Of a stretch of 64,000 nt of DNA, positions 33,131-43,829 are shown one piece after another. The notes beneath the pieces are model-generated. The model ran no database searches, was not told the DNA's origin, and was given only the letters and a program-made list of their open reading frames with translations. Origin of the DNA: Nocardia brasiliensis NBRC 14402 (GTDB lineage Bacteria; Actinomycetota; Actinomycetes; Mycobacteriales; Mycobacteriaceae); assembly GCF_000308475.2 (NCBI RefSeq), contig NZ_BAFT02000063.1, positions 85,741 through 149,740 on the forward strand, read 5' to 3'. The stretch's first letter is position 1. Each line of letters opens with the position of its first letter. Made by a program: the position numbers and the translations under genes.

Positions 33131-33595
33131 TCAGTCGAGACTGTCGCAGTTGATACCGTCGTCACTGGTGGCGAGCGACTTGGTCTGGCAGTAGGTGAAG
33201 GTGGCGCCGTTGGTGCCGGGCAGGTCCACCAGATTCAGGCGATCGGCCCAGGATTCGGTGAGCTCGCGCAGCTGCTCGTCGCCGAGCGCCGCGGACGGGG
33301 CCTGCTGCATGGTCATCGGGCGGTCGACCACATCGATGCGCAGGCGGCGGGTGAAATCCGCGGTGGCGCCGACCCGGATGTCGACCAGCACCGGCCGGGC
33401 GCCGCGCTCGGCGCGGAGCCCTTCGGGCACCGCCGAATCGAGCACGCGCAGTACGTCGGACCGACGGAAGGTCCACGTTCCCTCGGCGACGCGCACGCTG
33501 ATATCGCGTTCCGACTCCGCTACCAACAGCCCGTGCAGTGGAGGCACACGATCACTCTTCGGCGCGGTTCCGTGGAGGCGGAGTGCGTCGGTCAT
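33131..33595 (-). CDS. Candidate graspetide precursor or substrate protein (unknown family)
   Basis: This 154-residue protein has no family that I recognise. Residues 20-95 look like a folded beta-rich domain (DISVRVAEGTWTFRRSDVLRVL; ARPVLVDIRVGATADFTRRLRI). Residues 104-120 form an amphipathic helix (LGDEQLRELTESWADRL). The last 28 residues (127-154) are flexible and hold Thr128, 132, 134, 138, 143, Ser140, 144, 152, Lys139, and Asp145, 146, 151, 154, plus Cys136 and Cys150. This is the composition expected of a graspetide core, and the gene is directly upstream of the ligase. The ATG at 33595 has GGAG eight bases upstream; a longer GTG start at 33628 is open. The precursor role is inference. 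Confidence 0.65.
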   Translation of the reverse strand: MTDALRLHGTAPKSDRVPPLHGLLVAESERDISVRVAEGTWTFRRSDVLRVLDSAVPEGLRAERGARPVLVDIRVGATADFTRRLRIDVVDRPMTMQQAPSAALGDEQLRELTESWADRLNLVDLPGTNGATFTYCQTKSLATSDDGINCDSLD

Positions 33596-33648
33596 AGCCA
33601 TTTCTCCGATCTGCTCGCGATTTGCCACGACCCCCGAGCGTGAGCCCG

Positions 33649-33676
33649 ATCATAACGTGCGAAGGGCCGGTACCGG
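33649..33676 (-). promoter_or_regulatory. Promoter of the graspetide-like operon with a CCGGTACCGG palindrome
   Basis: On the minus strand TATGAT (33654-33649) is a good -10 box, giving a leader of about 46 bases before the ATG at 33595. The 10-bp palindrome CCGGTACCGG (33667-33676) lies in the -35 to spacer region, where a repressor could bind. A bound regulator is only inferred. Confidence 0.5.
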
Positions 33677-33854
33677 TCCGGATCGACAGATTTAACCCCC
33701 GGTGGCAAACCGGATTACGATCCCGGATGCGCTAGCGCCGAAAGTTTTTCGGCAGGGCACCAATAGTTCCGGCGCAATCAGCGAGCTATTTCCGAATGGC
33801 AATGTGTCTCTCGCATAGCCCCGGGTTGGCGGCTGTGCATTCGCACGTGCGATT

Positions 33855-34271
33855 TCACAGATCGAGCAGGTCGGGACGCTCGGCGAGGTCCCGGAAACGG
33901 TCGGCGGGTCCGGACACCAGCTTGCGTTCGCGCAAATCGAGCAGCCCGCCGACCACCCGCGCCTCGGCCGCGACGGTGCCGTCGAGTTTGCGGATCTCGT
34001 GCCGGAAGGTGAAGGTCTTGCCGCCGGAGTATTCGATGTCGGTGTCGACGGTGACCTCGTCGCCGCCGCGCAGCTCCCGCAGATACTTGATGGTGGACTC
34101 CAGCACGACCGGACCCACGCCGGTCGCGATCAGCTTGTCCTGCGGCAAGCCCGCGGCGCGCAACATCTCCCACCGCGCGTGCTCGGTGTACTGCAGGTAG
34201 ACCGCCTGGTTCAAGTGGCCTTGGGTATCGAGCTCGTAACCGCGCACAACGATCGGGATGGTGAAGGTCAT
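33855..34271 (-). CDS. 4-hydroxybenzoyl-CoA thioesterase family (hotdog) protein
   Basis: This 138-residue acyl-CoA thioesterase begins IPIVVRGYELDTQGHLNQAVYLQYTEHARWEML, with the catalytic-type Asp15 and the GHLN motif of the 4HBT family. It continues with hotdog strands (VVLESTIKYLRELRGGDEVTVDTDIEYSGGKTFTFRHEIR). It would hydrolyse an acyl-CoA in the cytosol; the chain is unknown. The ATG at 34271 starts at the first strand; the longer open frame upstream overlaps the divergent promoter region. Confidence 0.87.
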   Translation of the reverse strand: MTFTIPIVVRGYELDTQGHLNQAVYLQYTEHARWEMLRAAGLPQDKLIATGVGPVVLESTIKYLRELRGGDEVTVDTDIEYSGGKTFTFRHEIRKLDGTVAAEARVVGGLLDLRERKLVSGPADRFRDLAERPDLLDL

Positions 34272-34477
34272 AACTGGACCAGCGCCGTACCGGATGGTCT
34301 TGTTCCCGCCTCGGACCGATGCCTTCGTCACACCGGCGGGACAGCGGATGGCGGGGTCGTCGCGCGGTCCGGGTTCGCTCAGCGAATCGGGTGGTCCGGT
34401 ACTCGCCCGTCGGCTCCGTAACGGGCCTACCGTGGGGTTATGCGCCGGACGACGCGGCGCGTGCAAGGAGATCACTG

Positions 34478-35272
34478 ATGATCGACATCATCACCCTGCG
34501 CGGCACCGGTGAGCCGCGCAATCCGGACGGAACGCCCGCGGGCATGCTGTACGCCGTCACCGCGCTGCTGGACACCGCGCGCTTCTCGGCCTTCGAACCG
34601 GACTGGCCCGCTTCGGTCGGTCCGTCGCCGGATCTGTGGGGCCCGTCGCTGGACACCTCGGTGCGGCTCGGCACCGCGGCGGGCGTCAAGGCGATCCAGG
34701 ATTCGCCGAATGTGTGTGGGCTGCTCAGTTTTTCGTTCGGCGGGATCTGTGCCAGCCGCATCCTGGAAGGGGTGCGCGCGGGCAAGTACAAGAACACCAA
34801 CGGTTCGCCGCTGGAGATCGCCTTCGCGGTGAACATCTCCAACCCGCTGCGCAAGGCGGGCGAATCGGTGGGGAACCTGTGCCCGGCCAACACCTTCGGC
34901 CTGCACGGTCAACGTGGCCGCTGGCCGGCGGGCGTGGCGATCCGCGAGTACGCCAATCCCGGCGACATCATCACCGCCGCGCCCGCGGATTCGCCGCTGC
35001 GCATCATCGACGTCGGCATCTCGCCGTTCTCGTTCCTGGAGGGCGCGCGGATCGGCAACTTCGGGCCCTTGATCTTCGCGGAACTGCTGGCCTGGTTGCT
35101 GAACGATCCGGTGACGAACCTGAATCGCTACGCCACGGCGGTGAACGGCGTGATCGGTTACCTGACGCCGTGGCCGGAGGGCCAGCACGTGCTGTATTCG
35201 AGCCACGAGATGCCGGGCACCGATGTGCTGTGGACGACGCACGCCGCCGAGTACATCAACGACAATTTCTGA
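34478..35272 (+). CDS. Lysin B/cutinase-like alpha/beta hydrolase
   Basis: This 264-residue protein begins MIDIITLRGTGEP, a start shared by mycobacteriophage lysin B and cutinase-like esterases, and has the nucleophile elbow LLSFSFGGICAS with Ser86. DPVTNLNRY and the late His of YSSHEMPG or TTHAAEY fit the remaining catalytic positions. There is no signal peptide, as in lysin B. These enzymes cleave the ester between mycolic acids and arabinogalactan, which would suit a mycolate producer; activity on other esters is possible. No phage structural or lysis genes surround it. AAGGAG precedes the ATG. Confidence 0.65.
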   Translation: MIDIITLRGTGEPRNPDGTPAGMLYAVTALLDTARFSAFEPDWPASVGPSPDLWGPSLDTSVRLGTAAGVKAIQDSPNVCGLLSFSFGGICASRILEGVRAGKYKNTNGSPLEIAFAVNISNPLRKAGESVGNLCPANTFGLHGQRGRWPAGVAIREYANPGDIITAAPADSPLRIIDVGISPFSFLEGARIGNFGPLIFAELLAWLLNDPVTNLNRYATAVNGVIGYLTPWPEGQHVLYSSHEMPGTDVLWTTHAAEYINDNF

Positions 35273-35278
35273 GCGGCC

Positions 35279-35845
35279 TCAGTCCCGGCGGCGCACCGAG
35301 GCTTCGACGAGATCCAGTACGGCGGTGAGGTTTTCGTTGGTGTGGCCGGAAGCGATGCGCGCGATCAGGCCGTCGAGCACCAGGTCGAGATAGCCGAGCA
35401 GCACGTCGGTGGGGACGTCGTCGCGCAGGGCGCCTGCCGCCTTGCGGCGTTCCAGGCGAGCCAGGGTGGCGGCGGTGAGTTCGGCCGAGCGCTGGGTCCA
35501 GCCCGCGCGGAACTCCGGGTCGGTGCGCAGCCGCCGGGCGATCTCCAGCCGGGTGCCGAGCCAGTTGAATTGCTCCGGGTGGGTGAGCATGTCGCGCATG
35601 ACCTGGACGATGCCCTGGTTGGCCGCGACGTCGGCCATCCGTTCGGCGTCCTCCTGCGCGAGGGCGAGGAACAGCGCGTCCTTGTCCCGGAAGTGATGGA
35701 AGATGGCGCCCCGGGACAGGCCGATCTCCTCCTCGAGGCGGCGCACCGTGGCGCCCTCGTACCCGTATTCGGCAAAGCAGCGCCGCGCCCCGTCGAGAAT
35801 CTGGCTCCGCCGGGCGGCGAGATGATCTTCACTGACTTTGGGCAT
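35279..35845 (-). CDS. acnR: TetR family repressor of aconitase, AcnR
   Basis: This 188-residue TetR protein has the HTH EGATVRRLEEEIGLSRGAIFHHFRDKDALF (about 30-58) and a C-terminal domain matching AcnR of Corynebacterium and the Rv1474c position of mycobacteria. In C. glutamicum AcnR represses acn and binds citrate. It lies 87 bp downstream of acn on the same strand, and a near-consensus AcnR site is found upstream of acn, which closes the loop. Confidence 0.9.
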   Translation of the reverse strand: MPKVSEDHLAARRSQILDGARRCFAEYGYEGATVRRLEEEIGLSRGAIFHHFRDKDALFLALAQEDAERMADVAANQGIVQVMRDMLTHPEQFNWLGTRLEIARRLRTDPEFRAGWTQRSAELTAATLARLERRKAAGALRDDVPTDVLLGYLDLVLDGLIARIASGHTNENLTAVLDLVEASVRRRD

Positions 35846-35932
35846 GTCGGGCGTGCTCCTCCAGGAGATGTGCGAAGTCCGCGCACCGCGAAAACGCGGT
35901 GCGCGGATCCTCGACGTACGGCAGATGCGAGA

Positions 35933-38752
<2,820 letters not shown>

Positions 38753-38779
38753 GTCAGCTCCACTCATCTGTGAGGGTTG

Positions 38780-38805
38780 GCCGCCGACGGGGCTGTGTCG
38801 GCGGC
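38780..38805 (-). other. Stable hairpin in the acn leader
   Basis: GCCGCCGA (38780-38787) pairs with TCGGCGGC (38798-38805) around a ten-base loop. It lies 28-53 bases before the acn start, within the transcribed leader if the promoter below is right. A role in translation or mRNA stability is possible but not shown. Confidence 0.5.
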
Positions 38806-38891
38806 TGGCCTTTCGAGCGACCTGCAAGCAGTCGCTCCGGTGTCATTGCAGGTATTCCTGCGCCGCAGCGCCGGGTTCCTCTGCGCTATGA

Positions 38892-38913
38892 CCTTAACAG
38901 TACGCTTGTCCTG
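38892..38913 (-). promoter_or_regulatory. acn promoter with AcnR operator
   Basis: CAGTAC-GCTT-GTCCTG (38898-38913) matches the AcnR consensus CAGNAC-NNNC-GTACTG reported for C. glutamicum in 11 of the 12 defined arm positions or close to it, with correct spacing. On the minus strand it abuts an extended -10 element TGTTAAGGT (TAAGGT at 38897-38892), so bound AcnR would cover the promoter. The leader to the acn start would be about 130 bases. Confidence 0.65.
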
Positions 38914-39176
38914 TGAACCGCACGGGTCCGGTTCGCGCGGGCCTGCCTATGCAACGGTGTGCCCACCCACCCGCGAACCATGCCAGGGTGCGCCGACCGC
39001 GAGTGCGCGCGGGCCGTGGGTACCCGCGCGGGGCGCGTCGCGTGGCGTCTGCGGGTGCTGCGACACTCGGTCGCGTACTGTGCTTTCGGAGCCAGCCCGG
39101 GGGTGTTGCGCTCACCCCGCAGTGTTGGATGCATGTCGCCTCGGATGCCGATGCGGCTCGACAGACCGGATGGAAG
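38914..39176. other. Intergenic region between acn and the Rv1476-like gene
   Basis: No gene is supported here. The plus strand holds a possible -10 box TACTGT near 39077-39082 for the downstream membrane-protein gene. The rest is GC-rich sequence with several open but unrecognisable frames. Confidence 0.4.
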
Positions 39177-39755
39177 ATGACCGTCTCGCACACCTCGGTT
39201 TTTTCGCCCATGGCCGCCGAACTGCCGCCCAACGTCACCGAGGACACCGTCACCACCATCAACGCCGACCTGGCCGACAACCACGTCGCCACCGTGGACG
39301 GCAAGGATCAGTCGGGGTTGGCGGCCGTCGCCGCCGAGGCGAGAGCGAACGGCATCCCGCTCAGCATCGTGGTGGTGCCGGGTAACCCCGGCCGCGATTC
39401 GAGCCTGCGCGACCTGGCCACCGAACTCGGCAAGACCCAGCACGGCACCGTCGTGGTGCTGAGCGACGACTTCGCCGGCACCTACAGCGATTCGATCAGC
39501 CGGGTCCGGTTGGAGTGGGCCGAGGACAAGGCCAAGTTCAAGGGCAGCGCCCATTCCACCGAAGCCGCCCAGGCGTTCGTCGATCAGTTGCAGCAGCCCG
39601 AACCGATCTCCTGGACCGCGATTTCCAGTGTGTTGCTGGCCGGTACCGCGGTGGTCATCGTCGGCCTCTACTTCGTGAAGTCTCGTCGGCGCGCCGAGCC
39701 CGAAACGCCGGTGGTCGCCGCCGGGGTGGACAGCGACAAGACCCCCTCCGCGTAG
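39177..39755 (+). CDS. Rv1476-like membrane protein (DUF6676 type)
   Basis: This 192-residue protein has a soluble N-terminal domain of about 140 residues (TVTTINADLADNHVATVDGKDQSGLAAVAAEARANGIPLSIVVVPGNPG), one membrane helix near the C-terminus (ISSVLLAGTAVVIVGLYFV) and a basic stop (KSRRRAEPE). The soluble part resembles a TPM-like alpha/beta fold, which would lie outside the membrane. Position between acn and the RipA-type hydrolase is the same as Rv1476 in M. tuberculosis. The ATG at 39177 gives a length close to that protein; the frame is open further upstream. Confidence 0.8.
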   Translation: MTVSHTSVFSPMAAELPPNVTEDTVTTINADLADNHVATVDGKDQSGLAAVAAEARANGIPLSIVVVPGNPGRDSSLRDLATELGKTQHGTVVVLSDDFAGTYSDSISRVRLEWAEDKAKFKGSAHSTEAAQAFVDQLQQPEPISWTAISSVLLAGTAVVIVGLYFVKSRRRAEPETPVVAAGVDSDKTPSA

Positions 39756-39774
39756 GCCTCGGCCTGCTCCTGCA

Positions 39775-39800
39775 TAGCTGGTTTCTACCCAGCTACTTTT
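39775..39800 (+). terminator. Terminator after the Rv1476-like gene
   Basis: TAGCTGG (39775-39781) pairs with CCAGCTA (39789-39795) around a seven-base loop, followed by CTTTTCC. The next 240 bp before the RipA-like gene contain no gene. Confidence 0.7.
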
Positions 39801-40043
39801 CCTGACGACCGGTACGTTTTTCCGGCCGGAAACCTTGTGTGCATCCGGCTAATAACCGGCAACGGACAAATTACGCGCTTGTCATTCTGTTGCTGAAGTT
39901 CCTTTGGGGACAGAAGTGTCGTACGGTTCGAGTGCTTGCTTGCGGGAAAAGAGTGTTGTCAGGGGTGTCTGCCGACCACTGGGCTTGATGGTTCCGGTGA
40001 TGCCCATGGGGTGTTTGCCGGAGTCGGGTCCTTGGGAGGTGCG

Positions 40044-41459
40044 ATGCGCAACAACGGCGAGGTCGCCTATCGGCGGCCGCTGGGGATCGCTCTGGGGTTG
40101 CTGGTGTCGGTCGCCGTGGTGCTGGCCGGACCCGCCGTCGCCGTGCCGCCCGCGCCGCCCAATCCGAGCGACGGCCAAATCGCCGACGCGGGAGCTCGAG
40201 TCGACGCGAGCGTCACCGAGGTCGGCGCGCTGATCAATCAGGTCGCCACGGTCGACCAGCAGTTGCAGCAGCTCGACGGCGAGGTCGCGCGCAAACGCGA
40301 AGAGGTCAACAAGGCCCTGGTCGACCTGCAGGACGCCCGCGACGCCGCGGATGCGGCCGCCGCCGTCGTGGCCGACACGCAACGCCAATTGGCCGACGCC
40401 GGAACGCAGGTCGGGCAGGCCCGGCGCAATTTCGACCAGTTCGCGTCCCAGGCCTACACCCGCCCGGCCGCGGACTCGATGGTCGTCTACCTGGCCGCGT
40501 CCACCCCGGCCACCGCGCTCGACCAGGCCCAGCTGTTATCGCTGGTGTCGAAGAACCAGCAGCAGGTGCTGGACCGACTACGTCGCGCGCAGATCGATCA
40601 GGGCAACAAGAACTCCAGTGCGCGCCAGGCGAAATCGGCGGCCGACGCGGCGGCCGCGGTCGCCGAGCAGAAGAAGATCGACGCCGAGCACGCCGTCGCC
40701 GCCGCCAAGAACGAGCTCGATCAGCAGACGGTCCGGCGCGACGACCTGCTCCGGCAACGCCAGGATGCGCAGGGCCGCTTGGATTTCGCGCGACAGAACG
40801 TCGCCGGACTACAGGGCCAGCGGGACGCGTATCTGGCCTGGGATCAGCAACGTAAGGCCGAGGAGGCCGCCGTACGCGCCGCGGCCGCCGCGGCGGCGGC
40901 CCGGGCCGCCGCCGACAAAGACGCGCAGGCCCGCGCCGGTCAGCTCAACACCGAGCAGCGCCCGCATACGCAGTTGGGGGACGCGCCGCCGCCGAAACGG
41001 TCGACGCCGCGCCCGTCGTATCCGTCGGTCACCGGCTCGGCCGCGGTGGAAACCGTCGTCGACCGCGCCATGTCGCAATTGGGGGTCATCTATTCCTGGG
41101 GCGGCGGCGACGCGAACGGCCCGACGCTCGGCATCCGCGACGGCGGTGTCGCGGACAGCTTCGGCGATTACAACAAGGTCGGCTTCGATTGTTCCGGCCT
41201 GATGATCTATGCCTTTGCGGGGATCGGGGTTTCGCTGCCGCACTACAGCGGGTACCAGTACAACGCCGGCACCCGAGTGCCGGTGGCCGAGCGCGCTCGC
41301 GGCGACATGCTGTTCTGGGGACCGAACGGCAGCGAGCACGTCGCGCTGTATCTGGGTGACGGGCAGATGGTCGAGGCGCCGCAATCGGGCGAGGTGGTCC
41401 GGGTTTCGCCGGTGCGTGAGGGCGGCATCATGCCGTACGCGGTGCGGATCGTCAGCTGA
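40044..41459 (+). CDS. ripA: RipA-like NlpC/P60 peptidoglycan endopeptidase
   Basis: This 471-residue secreted hydrolase has a signal peptide (IALGLLVSVAVVLAGPAVA), a long antiparallel coiled-coil domain (about 45-310) that blocks the active site in the M. tuberculosis homologue, a Pro-rich linker and a C-terminal NlpC/P60 domain. The catalytic Cys383 is in GFDCSGLMIYAF and the His is in SEHVALYLGDG. Length and Cys position equal those I recall for RipA. It cuts peptide stems between D-Glu and meso-DAP during cell separation. Only one such gene is present, whereas mycobacteria carry ripA and ripB in tandem here. The ATG follows GGGAGG. Confidence 0.92.
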   Translation: MRNNGEVAYRRPLGIALGLLVSVAVVLAGPAVAVPPAPPNPSDGQIADAGARVDASVTEVGALINQVATVDQQLQQLDGEVARKREEVNKALVDLQDARDAADAAAAVVADTQRQLADAGTQVGQARRNFDQFASQAYTRPAADSMVVYLAASTPATALDQAQLLSLVSKNQQQVLDRLRRAQIDQGNKNSSARQAKSAADAAAAVAEQKKIDAEHAVAAAKNELDQQTVRRDDLLRQRQDAQGRLDFARQNVAGLQGQRDAYLAWDQQRKAEEAAVRAAAAAAAARAAADKDAQARAGQLNTEQRPHTQLGDAPPPKRSTPRPSYPSVTGSAAVETVVDRAMSQLGVIYSWGGGDANGPTLGIRDGGVADSFGDYNKVGFDCSGLMIYAFAGIGVSLPHYSGYQYNAGTRVPVAERARGDMLFWGPNGSEHVALYLGDGQMVEAPQSGEVVRVSPVREGGIMPYAVRIVS

Positions 41460-41616
41460 ACTGGTTCGATGACTGCGAACACGCGGCAGCGACGGATTCG
41501 CCGCAGCGGAGGAGTCGAAGCTTCGAATTCTCTTCATGTCGGGTCCGGTTGCGGCACATACGGCCATTACCTGGAATAGTTGTGGCAGCACGCACAGGAC
41601 CAAGGCGAAAGCGGGG

Positions 41617-42846
41617 ATGTTGGTGACTTCGACAGACGGTGTCAGCGGGGCGAAATTGGCGAAAGATGCGCCTGCGTCCACGTCGAACACCCTGGAGCGA
41701 GACGTCCAGACCCTGGAGAAGGCGATCTACGAGGTCAAGCGGGTGATCGTCGGGCAGGACCGGCTGGTCGAGCGATTGCTCGTCGGCGTGCTCGCGCGAG
41801 GTCACGTTCTGCTCGAAGGCGTGCCCGGCATCGCGAAGACCCTGGCCGTGGAGACCTTCGCGAAAGTGGTCGGCGGCTCGTTCTCCCGCGTGCAGTTCAC
41901 CCCCGACCTGGTGCCCACCGACCTCATCGGTACCCGCATCTTCCGGCAGGGCCGCGAGGAATTCGATACCGAGCTCGGCCCGGTCGTGGCGAACTTCGTG
42001 CTCGCCGACGAGATCAACCGCGCGCCGGCCAAGGTGCAGTCCGCGCTGCTCGAGGTGATGGCCGAGCGGCACGTGTCGATCGGCGGCAAGACCTACCCGA
42101 TGCCGAACCCGTTCCTGGTGATGGCGACGCAGAACCCGATCGAGAGCGAGGGCGTGTACCCGCTGCCCGAGGCGCAGCGCGACCGCTTCCTGTTCAAGGT
42201 GGTCGTCGACTACCCCTCGGTGGAGGAGGAGCGCGAGATCATCTACCGGATGGGTGTCACCCCGCCGGAGGCGACGCGCATCCTGGAGCCCGAGGAGATC
42301 GTGCGGCTGCAGAAGGTGGCAGCCAATGTCTTCGTGCACCACGCACTGGTCGACTACGTGGTCCGGGTGATCGCGGCGACCCGCAGGCCCGCCGACTTCG
42401 GCATGCAGGACGTGGCGAGCTGGATCTCCTACGGCGCCTCGCCGCGCGCCAGCCTCGGCATCATCGCCGCGGCCCGCGCCGTCGCGCTGATCCGCGGCCG
42501 CGACTACGTGGTGCCCCAGGACGTGGTCGAGGTGATCCCGGACGTGCTGCGCCACCGCTTGGTGCTGTCCTACGACGCGCTCGCCGACGAGATCAGCCCG
42601 GAGGACGTGATCAAGCGGGTGCTGCAGACCGTGGGCCTGCCCCAGGTCGCGCCGCAGGCCGTCGCGCCGGGTGCCGCTGCCGGTTCCGCTGCGCCGCAAC
42701 AGCTTCCGCAGCAGCAGCCGGGTTCGCCGCAGGGCATCCCGCAGCCGCCGCAACAGCCGCAACAGCAGCAGGGCGCCCCGCAGCCGGTGCCGCAGCCGCC
42801 GAACGGGCAGCAGTCCCAGCCCGCCGGCAACGTCCAGAACAAGTGA
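41617..42846 (+). CDS. moxR1: MoxR family AAA+ ATPase
   Basis: This 409-residue AAA+ ATPase has Walker A GVPGIAKT (68-75), Walker B VLADEINRAPAKVQSALLEVM, sensor 1 MATQNPIESEGVYPLPEAQRDRF and the C-terminal lid with GASPRASLGIIAAARAVALI. MoxR proteins act as chaperones that activate VWA-domain partners, which are encoded two genes downstream. After residue 345 it carries a Gln/Pro-rich tail of about 60 residues that MoxR cores lack. The ATG at 41617 and a GTG at 41623 are both possible starts; GCGGGG lies just upstream. Confidence 0.9.
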   Translation: MLVTSTDGVSGAKLAKDAPASTSNTLERDVQTLEKAIYEVKRVIVGQDRLVERLLVGVLARGHVLLEGVPGIAKTLAVETFAKVVGGSFSRVQFTPDLVPTDLIGTRIFRQGREEFDTELGPVVANFVLADEINRAPAKVQSALLEVMAERHVSIGGKTYPMPNPFLVMATQNPIESEGVYPLPEAQRDRFLFKVVVDYPSVEEEREIIYRMGVTPPEATRILEPEEIVRLQKVAANVFVHHALVDYVVRVIAATRRPADFGMQDVASWISYGASPRASLGIIAAARAVALIRGRDYVVPQDVVEVIPDVLRHRLVLSYDALADEISPEDVIKRVLQTVGLPQVAPQAVAPGAAAGSAAPQQLPQQQPGSPQGIPQPPQQPQQQQGAPQPVPQPPNGQQSQPAGNVQNK

Positions 42847-43829
42847 CCGCAGCGCCGGAACCGCCGTACCGCGTGGCCACCTCACCGCATGCGCCGCCGT
42901 CGTTCCAGGCCGGCGAACTGACCGACCCGCGGCTGACCGCGGCGCTGAAAACGCTGGAGCTGACGGTGCGCCGCAGGCTCGACGGCGTGCTGCACGGCGA
43001 CCACCTCGGCCTCATTCCCGGGCCCGGTTCGGAGCCGGGGGAGGCGCGCACCTACCAGCCGGGTGACGATGTGCGCCAGATGGATTGGTCGGTCACCGCC
43101 CGCACCACCCACCCGCACGTGCGGCAGATGATCGCCGACCGCGAGTTGGAGACGTGGATGGTCGTCGATCTCTCGGCGAGCCTGGACTTCGGCACCGCGC
43201 TGTGCCAGAAGCGCGATCTGGCGATCGCCGCCGCGGCCGCCATCACCCACCTCACCAGCGGCGGCGGCAACCGGATCGGCGCGGTCGTGGCCACCGGCGA
43301 GCGGTTGGTCCGGGTGCCCGCGCGCAGCGGCCGGGTGCACGCGCAGTCGCTGCTGCGCAGCATCGCGACCACGCCGCACGCGCGCGACGGGGTGCGCGGG
43401 GACCTGCGCGGCGGCATCGAATCGCTGCGCCGCCCGCAACGCAAACGCGGTCTCGCGGTGATCATCAGCGATTTCCTCGGCGAGATCGATTGGCAGCGTT
43501 CGCTGCGCGCCATCTCGGCGCGGCACGACCTGCTCGCGGTCGAGATCATCGACCCGCGCGATCTGGCGCTGCCCGATATCGGCGATGTCGTGCTGCACGA
43601 TCCGGAAACCGGGCGCACCCGCGAATTCAGCGTGACGCCCACGCTGCGTGCGGATTTCGCGGCGGCGGCGCAGCGGCACCGGGAGCAAGTCGAACAGGCC
43701 CTGCGCAGCTGCGGCGCGCCGGTCCTCACCCTGCACACCGATAGGGACTGGATCGCCGACGTGGTCCGGTTCGTGTCCACCCGGCGCCACAGCCTCGGCG
43801 CCCCGAGCGGGCGGGTCCCACGTCAGTGA
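42843..43829 (+). CDS. DUF58 domain protein
   Basis: This 328-residue cytosolic protein contains the DUF58 motif EARTYQPGDDVRQMDWSVTART, followed by a VWA-like fold with MVVDLSASLDFG and AVIISDFLGEIDWQRSLRAI. DUF58 proteins are the usual middle partner between MoxR and a membrane VWA protein. The GTG start overlaps the moxR stop (GTGA), and its own stop overlaps the VWA gene start, so the three are made in balance. Confidence 0.9.
   Translation: MTAAPEPPYRVATSPHAPPSFQAGELTDPRLTAALKTLELTVRRRLDGVLHGDHLGLIPGPGSEPGEARTYQPGDDVRQMDWSVTARTTHPHVRQMIADRELETWMVVDLSASLDFGTALCQKRDLAIAAAAAITHLTSGGGNRIGAVVATGERLVRVPARSGRVHAQSLLRSIATTPHARDGVRGDLRGGIESLRRPQRKRGLAVIISDFLGEIDWQRSLRAISARHDLLAVEIIDPRDLALPDIGDVVLHDPETGRTREFSVTPTLRADFAAAAQRHREQVEQALRSCGAPVLTLHTDRDWIADVVRFVSTRRHSLGAPSGRVPRQ

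Noticed and set aside
39801..40043. Possible ydaO-type (c-di-AMP) riboswitch upstream of the RipA-like gene
   Set aside because: Such riboswitches are known before wall-hydrolase genes in actinobacteria, but I could not find the conserved ydaO core motifs here. A covariance-model search would be needed to revive it.
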